DNA of 9,301 nt from a bacterium (GTDB lineage Bacteria; Bdellovibrionota_C; UBA2361; OMII01). Below the pieces are notes generated by a model. The model did not search any database, had not been told where the DNA came from, and was given only the letters and a program-made list of their open reading frames with translations. A program made the translations under genes and the position numbers. The number at the start of each line of letters is the position of its first letter. Position 1 is the first letter of the stretch. The stretch is from assembly GCA_017853915.1 (NCBI GenBank), contig JAFMIS010000079.1, forward strand, positions 1 through 9,301. Reading direction: 5' to 3'. Positions 1-5,660 of this stretch are shown here, in pieces.

Positions 1-2
1 CC

Positions 3-896
3 ATTCTAGCTGAGGTCTCAGGATATCAGCGCGGCGCGGATTTCTTTCTAGGGTATTCCCCTGAACGAATTAACCCTGGAGACAAGGAACACACGCTCGA
101 AAAAATAGTGAAAGTAATAGCCGGGGAGGATCCTACCACTACGGAGCGTATTGCGACTGTCTACGGAGCGGTCGTAGAAGCTGGGCTGTTTAAGGCCTCT
201 TCGATCCGAGTAGCCGAAGCGGCCAAGGTAATCGAAAATACGCAGCGGGATCTGAATATCGCGCTGATGAACGAATTGTCATTGATATTTGACCGTCTGG
301 GGATCCGGACGACGGATGTTCTTGAGGCCGCGGGTACAAAGTGGAATTTTCTCAAGTTTACTCCAGGTTTGGTTGGTGGACATTGTATAGGAGTTGACCC
401 GTACTATCTCACCGCGAAAGCCCAACAGCTTGGGTATCATCCGCAGGTTATCCTCGCGGGCCGAAGAATAAATGATGATATGGGGCGGTTTATAGCTCAG
501 CGAACCGTGAAAATGATGATTAACGCGGGGATGCAACTGAAAGGATCCCGAGTCGGTGTTTTGGGGGTAACCTTCAAAGAGAATGTGACTGACACTCGAA
601 ATAGTCGGGTTCCTGATATCGCACACGAGCTGGCTGAGTTCGGGATTGAAGCCCTGGTGTACGATCCATTGGCGGATGGAGAGGTTGTTCGAGACGAGTA
701 TGGTTTAGAGCTCTCTCCGCTGAGCTCGTTCCGGGATTTAGACGGGGTCGTCGTTGCTGTGGCTCACCACCAGGTGCGTGCTTTGGGCGCTGACAAGATA
801 TGTGACATGGTGAAGCCTGGAGGAGTTGTAATTGATATTAAATCAATCGTTAATCCAGAGGCTCTGCCTGAACACCTTTCGTATTGGAGCTTGTAA
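3..896 (+). CDS. UDP-N-acetylhexosamine 6-dehydrogenase (WbpO/TviB type), 5' part missing
   Basis: This is a UDP-glucose/GDP-mannose dehydrogenase family enzyme, which makes a two-step NAD-dependent oxidation of the sugar C6 to a carboxylate in the cytoplasm. The frame is open from base 3, giving 297 residues. About 130 residues, the N-terminal Rossmann NAD domain, should lie left of the window. Visible family signatures are SPERINPGD (residues 19-27), the central-domain helix with Lys75 and Asn79 followed by DLNIALMNE, and the catalytic-cysteine motif GGHCIGVDPYY with Cys128. The C-terminal UDP-binding domain includes GVTFKENVTDTRNSR. The wording around WNFLKFTPGLVGGHC and VILAGRRIND resembles WbpO/TviB-type UDP-GlcNAc/GalNAc dehydrogenases more than UDP-glucose dehydrogenase. 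The C4-epimerase that follows supports this. Substrate (GlcNAc or GalNAc) is inferred, not shown. The likely product is a UDP-HexNAc uronic acid for a surface polysaccharide. Confidence 0.93.
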   Translation: MLAEVSGYQRGADFFLGYSPERINPGDKEHTLEKIVKVIAGEDPTTTERIATVYGAVVEAGLFKASSIRVAEAAKVIENTQRDLNIALMNELSLIFDRLGIRTTDVLEAAGTKWNFLKFTPGLVGGHCIGVDPYYLTAKAQQLGYHPQVILAGRRINDDMGRFIAQRTVKMMINAGMQLKGSRVGVLGVTFKENVTDTRNSRVPDIAHELAEFGIEALVYDPLADGEVVRDEYGLELSPLSSFRDLDGVVVAVAHHQVRALGADKICDMVKPGGVVIDIKSIVNPEALPEHLSYWSL

Positions 897-899
897 GCG

Positions 900-1919
900 A
901 TGGCGGCTGAAATGGGTCAGAAGACCTGGCTGGTGACAGGTGCGGCTGGATTTATCGGCTCGCACCTTGTTGAGCGTCTTCTGACGTTGGGACAGCGTGT
1001 TGTTGGAGTCGATAATTTCTCTACTGGCTCAGCAAAGAACGTGCAGGTGGTTAGGGATTCTGTATCGAGTGATAAGGCAGCGCTGCTTGCATTTTTTGAA
1101 CTTGATATTCGTGATCGAGATGGTATCCGGGCGCTTATTCAGCAGCATAAGCCTGATGTCATCTTGCATCAGGCGGCGCTCGGCTCGGTGCCACGATCAA
1201 TCGCCGATCCGATCGCGTCGCACCAGTCAAACGTCGATGGATTTATAAATGTCCTGGATGGCGCGCGCCAGTCGGGAGTTAAGAGATTCGTCTATGCGTC
1301 ATCAAGTTCGGTATACGGAGATATTGGAGACGGCTCAAAGGTTGAATCAAAGATAGGTAACTGCCTCTCGCCATATGCCGCTACAAAGCGGATTGATGAG
1401 GTGTATGCGCAGGTCTTTGGGCGTGTCTACGGCATGGAGACGATTGGATTGCGGTATTTTAACGTGTTTGGTGCTCGTCAGGATCCGAACGGCCCCTATG
1501 CGGCGGTAATACCACGCTGGTTGGCAGCCATGTCGCGACGTGAGCAGATCGTTGTTTTTGGAGATGGCTCAACCTCGCGTGATTTTTGTTATGTGTCTAA
1601 CGTGGTGCAAGCAAATATTCTGGCTGCATCTGTTTCATCGGCCAGTTCGGTCATTAACGGCGTGGTAAACATAGCGTGTGGTGATACGACGAGCCTGACC
1701 CGATTACAAGAATTGCTCCGGTTCCATGTCGCGCGTACCCGGGGATGGAAGCCTGAAGAGATCCCAGCCCCCCGTTATGAGCCCTTCCGAAAAGGGGACA
1801 TCCCGCACTCGTTAGCGGATATATCGCTGGCAAAGGAAGAGCTGGGGTACTTTCCCTCTCACTCAGTAGAAGAGGGGCTAGCGGAGCTCGTGGCGATGGA
1901 GCTGGCGCAGCAGTCGTAG
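900..1919 (+). CDS. UDP-N-acetylglucosamine C4-epimerase (WbpP/TviC type, extended SDR)
   Basis: A 339-residue NAD-dependent sugar-nucleotide epimerase of the extended short-chain dehydrogenase family, full length for the group. The Rossmann motif TGAAGFIG is at residues 13-20. The acidic residue binding the NAD ribose is Asp38, in VDNFSTG. The Ser/Thr-rich active-site strand SSSSVYG is at 134-140, and the catalytic pair is Tyr159/Lys163 in YAATK. RDFCYVSN (227-234) and a GDIPHSLADIS stretch near the C-terminus are typical of WbpP/TviC-like UDP-GlcNAc/GalNAc 4-epimerases. The start ATG lies 3 bases after the dehydrogenase stop and in the same frame (TAA-GCG-ATG). A GGAG at 886-889 serves as ribosome binding site, so the two genes are almost certainly co-transcribed. 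Together they would produce UDP-GalNAcA or its epimer. The last 60 bases are partly duplicated downstream. Exact sugar specificity is inferred from the family. Confidence 0.93.
   Translation: MAAEMGQKTWLVTGAAGFIGSHLVERLLTLGQRVVGVDNFSTGSAKNVQVVRDSVSSDKAALLAFFELDIRDRDGIRALIQQHKPDVILHQAALGSVPRSIADPIASHQSNVDGFINVLDGARQSGVKRFVYASSSSVYGDIGDGSKVESKIGNCLSPYAATKRIDEVYAQVFGRVYGMETIGLRYFNVFGARQDPNGPYAAVIPRWLAAMSRREQIVVFGDGSTSRDFCYVSNVVQANILAASVSSASSVINGVVNIACGDTTSLTRLQELLRFHVARTRGWKPEEIPAPRYEPFRKGDIPHSLADISLAKEELGYFPSHSVEEGLAELVAMELAQQS
1860..1884 (+). repeat. 25-bp exact direct repeat, copy 1 (inside the epimerase 3' end)
   Basis: The 25 bases beginning CACTCAGTAG and ending GCTAGCGG occur again at 1987-2011, an offset of 127 bp. 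Both copies encode HSVEEGLA in frame with a later stop. Bases on both sides (1859 against 1986, 1885 against 2012) differ, so the exact match is bounded at 25 bp, with weaker homology outside it. Confidence 0.9.
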
Positions 1920-1962
1920 TCTGAATCATGCCGCAAATACAGCTATAGCTTTAAGCGGGTAG

Positions 1963-2046
1963 GAGCTGGGAGTTCTCTGTGCTTCGCACTCAGTAGAAGA
2001 GGGGCTAGCGGGAGCAGTGCGGATAGAAATTGCACAGAAGCCGTAG
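1963..2046 (+). pseudogene. remnant of a second UDP-HexNAc epimerase 3' end
   Basis: Read in the frame of the CAC at 1987, this stretch gives ELG, five residues, then HSVEEGLA and 11 further codons to TAG at 2044-2046. The intact epimerase ends ELG, four residues, HSVEEGLA, 11 codons, TAG (1839-1919). The two tails (EIAQKP here, ELAQQS in the gene) are clearly related. The last 12 codons match at 22 of 36 bases by my count, whereas the block before them matches at 25 of 25. An in-frame TAG at 1960-1962 and no recognisable start make this non-coding now. The upstream limit is uncertain, because possible weaker similarity reaches back to about 1930. I read it as the 3' end of a divergent epimerase allele left behind by recombination or by a decayed tandem duplication. 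It is too short to tell which. Confidence 0.75.
1987..2011 (+). repeat. 25-bp exact direct repeat, copy 2 (in the epimerase remnant)
   Basis: Identical to 1860-1884, including third codon positions. It is embedded in the degraded epimerase tail. Confidence 0.9.
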
Positions 2047-2132
2047 CATTAACTAATCGATGCGATCGCGGCGCGCAGATAAAAAGCTGCCTGTTATCAA
2101 CGCATTAGCCCGTCTTCGTAAGATTCCCTCTT

Positions 2133-2161
2133 TTGCAGTAGGCGGGTAGTTCTGGTACTAT
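2133..2161 (+). promoter_or_regulatory. candidate sigma-70-type promoter with extended -10
   Basis: TTGCAG (2133-2138), a 17-bp spacer and TACTAT (2156-2161), preceded by the TG of an extended -10 element at 2153-2154. The match to consensus is partial: 3 of 6 at -35 and 4 of 6 at -10. Transcription would start near 2168 and leave a leader of about 85 nt before the phosphopantetheinyl transferase gene. Its position after the sugar-cluster remnant suits a separate transcription unit. The call rests on motif appearance only. Confidence 0.3.
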
Positions 2162-2242
2162 TGAGGGGTTGGCCCTGAAGTTAGGGGCGAAACTTTGTAA
2201 ACGATAGATCGAACGTTCCTTAGGAAGCTTATTTTTCCGGTA

Positions 2243-2248
2243 AGGAGG
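2243..2248 (+). promoter_or_regulatory. strong Shine-Dalgarno AGGAGG that fixes a GTG start
   Basis: AGGAGG ends 4 nt before GTG at 2253. The next in-frame candidate, ATG at 2265, would be 16 nt away. The GTG is therefore the more likely start, although 4 nt is a short spacing. Confidence 0.65.
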
Positions 2249-2252
2249 AATT

Positions 2253-2984
2253 GTGAGTAGTTCAATGCCGTGTGCAGTGGAGGCTCCCTCAAGTGAGGGG
2301 GATATGTCGCTCGTCTCCCCATTTTCCAATAAAGCCATAGCCTTCTCTGTCTGTTCCGCAGAGGACCTCGGCTGGTTCACCCTGCATCCGTTGGAGGAGC
2401 AAAGCCTTGGAGAGGCGGTCTCTGTAAAGCGACGCACCGATTTCCGAGTAGGGCGCGCGGCGGCTCGTCGAGCCCTTGAGGGAGTTGGTTTTCCGGTGGT
2501 TACTCCAGTTCTTCGTGGTGAGAATCGAGAGCCATTGTGGCCGGTAGGGATAGTCGGCTCGATTGCGCACAGTGGTGGATACGGAATCGCCGCCGTCGCC
2601 TGGCAGCAGGATGTACCAGCCATCGGTGTGGATATCCAGGAGATTGAGGAGCGTTACACCGATGAATTAATATCTCGGTTCGCGGACCCAGATGAGTTTG
2701 ATTGGGTCCGTTCCGAGCCCGCTAAGCAAACTGAGAGAGCGGTACGCTTATTCTCAGCTAAAGAGAGCGTGTTTAAGGCGCTCTATCCTCTCCGTCGGGT
2801 GTGGTTTGGTTTTGATGTCGCGCACCTGGCGCCGGGTCGCGATGAGAATTCATTTAGAGCCGCAGTGCGCTTGCCTGCAGTCTCCAGTAGTATCATCGAG
2901 CTGGATGTGGGGATCACCCGCTACAAGAATCACGTTATCTCCGGAGCCGTTCTAGCAACTCCTTTGGCTCCATCAGTCAGATAG
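2253..2984 (+). CDS. 4'-phosphopantetheinyl transferase, Sfp/EntD type
   Basis: A 243-residue enzyme that transfers the phosphopantetheine arm of CoA to a serine on an acyl, peptidyl or aryl carrier protein, in the cytoplasm. Family motifs appear in order: a basic region with R88/R92 before EPLWPVG, GSIAHSGGY (102-110), the Mg-binding strand IGVDIQEIE (124-132, Asp127), and FSAKESVFKALYP (167-179) with Glu171 and Lys170/Lys175. The last matches the F/KES subgroup that includes EntD. Length is normal for single-domain Sfp-type enzymes and longer than AcpS. Residue 129 is Gln where Sfp/EntD often have Glu (D-x-E). A GTG start fits the strong AGGAGG. There is no NRPS, PKS or carrier-protein gene in the window, so its target is unknown. 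It could serve secondary metabolism or be the cell's general transferase. It converges on the secretion operon and is not part of it. Confidence 0.9.
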   Translation: MSSSMPCAVEAPSSEGDMSLVSPFSNKAIAFSVCSAEDLGWFTLHPLEEQSLGEAVSVKRRTDFRVGRAAARRALEGVGFPVVTPVLRGENREPLWPVGIVGSIAHSGGYGIAAVAWQQDVPAIGVDIQEIEERYTDELISRFADPDEFDWVRSEPAKQTERAVRLFSAKESVFKALYPLRRVWFGFDVAHLAPGRDENSFRAAVRLPAVSSSIIELDVGITRYKNHVISGAVLATPLAPSVR

Positions 2985-3015
2985 GGTCCTTGGTTCTTGC
3001 GGGCTTCTGGTCTGT

Positions 3016-3044
3016 CGGGCGAGGCCCACATGCCCGCGCATTTT
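3016..3044 (+). terminator. weak candidate terminator after the phosphopantetheinyl transferase
   Basis: CGGGC (3016-3020) can pair with GCCCG (3032-3036) over an 11-nt loop. GCGGGC (2999-3004) is a competing partner for GCCCGC (3032-3037). A short TTTT follows at 3041-3044. The stem is short and the T run is not directly adjacent, so this is only suggestive. Confidence 0.2.
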
Positions 3045-3123
3045 CATGTCGCTTCGTGTCATCGGCGAGGACCGAGCAACGCCTCGAGGTGTGGTGTAAG
3101 TATGTACTCAACATGATCGAGTA

Positions 3124-3141
3124 GGATGTTTTCTGACATCC
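3124..3141 (-). terminator. weak hairpin just after gspJ, no T tract
   Basis: GGATGT (3124-3129) and ACATCC (3136-3141) form a 6-bp stem with a 6-nt loop, 11 nt past the gspJ stop. No run of T follows on either strand. If it ends the secretion operon transcript it would not be a classical intrinsic terminator. Confidence 0.2.
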
Positions 3142-3152
3142 CGAGTTCTTCG

Positions 3153-3923
3153 CTAGGAAGCCGCGACATGAACAGCTGTTGTATAGCTTTGTACTGTCCC
3201 CCGCGGGCTTCTCAACGCCACGGTGAATTGAATGATCTCGGGAAGCCGAATCGCTTGTTGCGCCGTCCAGGTGTCGACCCACTCACGTGCCTTACCATCA
3301 AAAAATCGAAATTGAAGGGATATAAGGTTGTTACTAATCGGAAATCGGAGGACGCTCTTGCACGCCTTCGAGAGGGGTTTCGAATTCGGGATCTCCTCTC
3401 GAACGAGGAGATACGTGGCGTCTTGAGAGCCCTTTTGATCTGGGTCTTGAGCGACGCGGTACGTTATCTGAACAACCCCGGAGTGCGTTCCGCCGTCGGG
3501 GATGTACTGCCCGGCTTCCTTGGCTAAAAAAGTTATCGATGACCCCTCCAGATCGCTCTGCGAGATCAATACGGGTCGGCCGAACGAGCTCTGTGAGGGA
3601 TTGGATCCACTAGCCGATTGAGCTTGATCCGAGGATGACGAGGTGCCGGCGCTTGCTGTATCACACGAGGGCAGTATGGGACGCTTTACAGCGAGCTGCA
3701 GCTCCCGTGACATTCGTGTCAGGAGAGAATTCGCGATAAACATCCCGTCCCGACGATCATCTATGAGCTCCTTGGCGGTCACCACGCCTTTTAAGATCCT
3801 GTAATTAAGCGTCATCATAACAGCGAGGATTGTAAACGCGATCGTGACCTCCATAAGGGTAAAGCCGCTGGAGGAGCGTCTCTTAGCAGGAGTTTTTATC
3901 GAATGGCGCGCGATGATATCCAT
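3153..3923 (-). CDS. gspJ: type II secretion minor pseudopilin GspJ
   Basis: A 256-residue type IV pilin-like protein of the T2SS pseudopilus, in which GspJ normally belongs to the tip complex with GspI and GspK. The prepilin leader is basic (TPAKRRSSSG, ending at Gly20). It is followed by FTLMEVTIAFTILAVMM, with Glu at +5 of the mature protein and a hydrophobic helix. The periplasmic part has a GspJ-like layout: LTRMSRELQLA early, then FRFFDGKAREWVDTW and a C-terminal LPEIIQFTVALRS. A Ser-rich stretch (about residues 87-114, starting CDTASAG) is probably a flexible loop. I chose ATG 3923, 4 nt after the gspI stop, giving a 20-residue leader. An ATG at 3968 and a GTG at 3980 in the same frame would overlap gspI and give leaders of 35-39 residues. 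No good Shine-Dalgarno is seen, so translation is probably coupled to gspI. It is the last gene of the operon. Confidence 0.88.
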   Translation of the reverse strand: MDIIARHSIKTPAKRRSSSGFTLMEVTIAFTILAVMMTLNYRILKGVVTAKELIDDRRDGMFIANSLLTRMSRELQLAVKRPILPSCDTASAGTSSSSDQAQSASGSNPSQSSFGRPVLISQSDLEGSSITFLAKEAGQYIPDGGTHSGVVQITYRVAQDPDQKGSQDATYLLVREEIPNSKPLSKACKSVLRFPISNNLISLQFRFFDGKAREWVDTWTAQQAIRLPEIIQFTVALRSPRGTVQSYTTAVHVAAS

Positions 3924-3927
3924 GGCA

Positions 3928-4389
3928 TCATGATGGGGAGAATAGGTACAGTATACTGATCGATTCATCCGGAGCGACACCCCAAGCGATCTTCATGGTT
4001 ATCTTCTTCATGGGATTCTGGTCCATATCTGGCAGTGGCAAAATCCAGTCCTCGATCTGGATCGAGGTGGCTAGCGAGGCAAGCGCATCCTGTTCCGAAG
4101 GGTCTGATGATGCTGGAACCCCGAGACCCTGCAGTACGCTCGCCACGGGCTGGTTGTCCTGATTACTGAGATCAAAGCTATCTTTTTTCATCGACTCAAT
4201 CGACGACATGATGCGCCGTGCGGCGAGCATAGCCTGTTGAGCTTGAGTATCGCGGAGGGTTCGACGAACGGCAGCGCTCTGAAGCCCTATCAAGAGTCCA
4301 GCAGCAGCGGCTAAGAGCGTCAGTGCTACAAGGATCTCAATGAAAGTGAACCCTCTCTCGGATTGGTGTCGCTTGAGCGTTTGCTTCAT
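3928..4389 (-). CDS. gspI: type II secretion minor pseudopilin GspI
   Basis: A 153-residue minor pseudopilin with leader MKQTLKRHQSERG, cleaved after Gly13. The mature N-terminus is FTFIEILVALTLLAAAAGLLIG, with Glu at +5. The body contains the GspI-like run AMLAARRIMSSIES (a GspI-typical A-x-x-x-A-x-x-hydrophobic segment) and ends in a short beta-rich domain with MKIAWGV. GspI is known to nucleate the GspI-J-K tip complex and is processed by the prepilin peptidase GspO, which is not in this window. The start at 4389 overlaps the gspH stop in an ATGA arrangement and has an AGGAG 8 nt upstream. Both favour it over the in-frame start 10 codons earlier at 4419. The neighbouring pseudopilin genes and operon order confirm the assignment. 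Confidence 0.88.
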   Translation of the reverse strand: MKQTLKRHQSERGFTFIEILVALTLLAAAAGLLIGLQSAAVRRTLRDTQAQQAMLAARRIMSSIESMKKDSFDLSNQDNQPVASVLQGLGVPASSDPSEQDALASLATSIQIEDWILPLPDMDQNPMKKITMKIAWGVAPDESISILYLFSPS

Positions 4390-5048
4390 GACCGAGACTC
4401 CTGTTTCCCTAGAGTCCACTTGTATTCCTTGTACCCTGGATGCGATTCAGCCAGCCCGGTCCATGGATTGACCAAGATCGTGACTGCCGAATTAGGGCCA
4501 GAGCTGAGGTGAATAACTCCAAATTCAGAGAAGCCCCGTGGCGAGAACATAAGAAATGGATTCTCTCTGTCCTCATCGCGGGTGGTCTTGCCTCGGGGAG
4601 TGACAATATCGAGGAAAACAAGGTTGCCCGGTAGGGTGCTGGGCTCTGCCAGAGAGGGAATCGACGGGGGCGGGATCATCGTTGAGCCGTCCGCGATCTT
4701 CGGACTTAAGAGGGCGGCCAGTTCAAGCTGAAGTGGTGGTAGATTTACTCCCTGATTCGTCGCGGTGATTGTGTCATCCGGACGCATAACTCCAACCCTG
4801 TATTGGTTCTTCTCCAGATCGAATTCCATGCGATAGAAAGCCTGGTCCATGACAGCTTGGTTATTCAGCAGCACAACCGTTTCAGCGAGCTTTCGCAGAG
4901 CTGTCTGTTCGCGCCAGAAATCTAGGATGCCTAACCGAATTGAGAGCAATCCCATCGCCAACCCGATGATCAGGATCACCAGGACCAGCTCTACTAATGT
5001 AAAGCCTCGCGCGTGATGTCGGTGGCGACGATGTGAATCCTTTGGCAT
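4386..5048 (-). CDS. gspH: type II secretion pseudopilin GspH
   Basis: A 220-residue minor pseudopilin. The leader is short and histidine/arginine rich (MPKDSHRRHRHHARG, cleavage after Gly15). It is followed by FTLVELVLVILIIGLAMGLLS, with Glu20 at +5. Next comes an amphipathic helix with REQTALRKLAETVVLLNNQAV, resembling the GspH/FimT family segment where strand and helix recruit into the pilus. A Pro-rich stretch (about 102-142, around MIPPPSIPSLAEP) sits in the periplasmic domain and makes the protein longer than many GspH. The C-terminal part has a GspH-like FSPRGFSEFGVIHL and a closing NPWTGLAE. It starts 16 nt after gspG and overlaps gspI by 4 nt (ATGA), so expression is coupled. The H assignment rests on order (G-H-I-J) and these motifs. 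Confidence 0.87.
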   Translation of the reverse strand: MPKDSHRRHRHHARGFTLVELVLVILIIGLAMGLLSIRLGILDFWREQTALRKLAETVVLLNNQAVMDQAFYRMEFDLEKNQYRVGVMRPDDTITATNQGVNLPPLQLELAALLSPKIADGSTMIPPPSIPSLAEPSTLPGNLVFLDIVTPRGKTTRDEDRENPFLMFSPRGFSEFGVIHLSSGPNSAVTILVNPWTGLAESHPGYKEYKWTLGKQESRS

Positions 5049-5064
5049 GACCCCATGAGGTAAA

Positions 5065-5484
5065 TTACGGACCGGTTACGAGAATGTCCGCGTCGGCGCC
5101 AGAGCCTCCGTCCCTACCATCCGCGCCGAGAGACTTGAGTTCATATGAGCGGCCACTGTCCAGGGCGCGATACTGCACCTCACGACCCCAGGCATCCTTA
5201 GTATCGTCAGCTTCAGCGGCGTTTAAATCTTGGGGTAGCGAGTTATTCCTCATCTGGTACATGTAGATCGGTTCTTTGATGCTCAATAACTTGGTACGAG
5301 TTAGTTCAGCTTTCGCCTTATCCCCGGCCTTAAAAACCTTTCCGCCGACGAAAGCGAACACCAAGCCCAACAGAAGGAGCACAACCATAATCTCAACCAG
5401 GGTTAAACCGCGTTGAGAGGAGTTCTCCGCGCAAGTCTTGAGGCGACGTCGAGGATCGATAAGCGAGCTAAGTGTCGAGTTCAT
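5065..5484 (-). CDS. gspG: type II secretion major pseudopilin GspG
   Basis: The 139-residue major subunit of the T2SS pseudopilus. The leader ends in SSQRG (Gly26). The mature protein starts LTLVEIMVVLLLLGLVFAFVGG, with Glu31 at +5. Position +1 is Leu rather than the more usual Phe. The GspG core is clear: DAWGREVQYR at 97-106, then SYELKSLGADGRDGG at 113-127 and a final ADADI, corresponding to the family's conserved calcium-binding loop with several Asp. I chose ATG 5484. An upstream in-frame TTG at 5523 would lengthen the leader to 39 residues, and a GTG at 5493 is also possible. No strong Shine-Dalgarno is visible before any of these. The gene follows a 176-nt gap after gspF, unlike the tight spacing elsewhere, so separate expression of this abundant subunit is possible. 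Confidence 0.93.
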   Translation of the reverse strand: MNSTLSSLIDPRRRLKTCAENSSQRGLTLVEIMVVLLLLGLVFAFVGGKVFKAGDKAKAELTRTKLLSIKEPIYMYQMRNNSLPQDLNAAEADDTKDAWGREVQYRALDSGRSYELKSLGADGRDGGSGADADILVTGP

Positions 5485-5660
5485 AGGTTTCACAAAAGAA
5501 TCAGACAAAATACGAGCAAGCAAACTACGGGTGCGTCTGTTGCTCCCGCGACCCTTACATTCTTTCAGGGAATCGAGTTTTGCGCCACTACAAGAGTAAC
5601 CCGTGGCATAGGCTGGCGCCCAACATCATCGGCCCACAAAGAGGTGTCCGAAAGCCCAGT
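5485..5660 (-). other. 176-nt non-coding gap between gspF and gspG
   Basis: No reading frame with family resemblance is seen on either strand. It contains an inverted repeat: GCGCCA (5582-5587) against TGGCGC (5614-5619), with a nested GCCAC (5584-5588) and GTGGC (5603-5607). No T tract follows on the minus strand, so it does not look like an intrinsic terminator. It could be a structured leader or processing site before gspG. I find no good -35/-10 pair. Confidence 0.45.

Larger units (their letters stand above)
2047..2252. other. intergenic region between epimerase remnant and phosphopantetheinyl transferase
   Basis: No convincing gene on either strand. With the remnant before it, the gene-free stretch runs from 1920 to 2252 (333 bases). 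It holds a GCGATCGC palindrome at 2062-2069, a short inverted repeat GATAA/TTATC around 2078-2098 without a following T tract, the candidate promoter at 2133-2161 and the ribosome binding site at 2243-2248. I see no clear rho-independent terminator for the sugar genes here. Confidence 0.6.

Noticed and set aside
2062..2069. GCGATCGC palindrome, considered as an operator or a HIP1-like repeat
   Set aside because: It is a single occurrence in this intergenic region and I did not see a series of copies. One octamer is not evidence of function.
2105..2623. Minus-strand frame of 172 codons over the promoter and 5' half of the phosphopantetheinyl transferase gene
   Set aside because: It is antisense to a gene with clear motifs and a strong ribosome binding site, and its own product has no recognisable features.
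3066..3086. CGAGG/CCTCG inverted repeat in the convergent intergenic region, considered as a bidirectional terminator
   Set aside because: The stem is only 5 bp with an 11-nt loop and no T tract on either side.
2977..3282. Minus-strand frame of 101 codons downstream of and overlapping gspJ, considered as gspK
   Set aside because: It lacks a prepilin leader and hydrophobic helix, and overlaps gspJ extensively in another frame. It is not GspK.
3126..3527. Open frame on the + strand opposite the end of gspJ
   Set aside because: It overlaps a well-supported gene in antisense and shows no ribosome binding site or recognisable domain.
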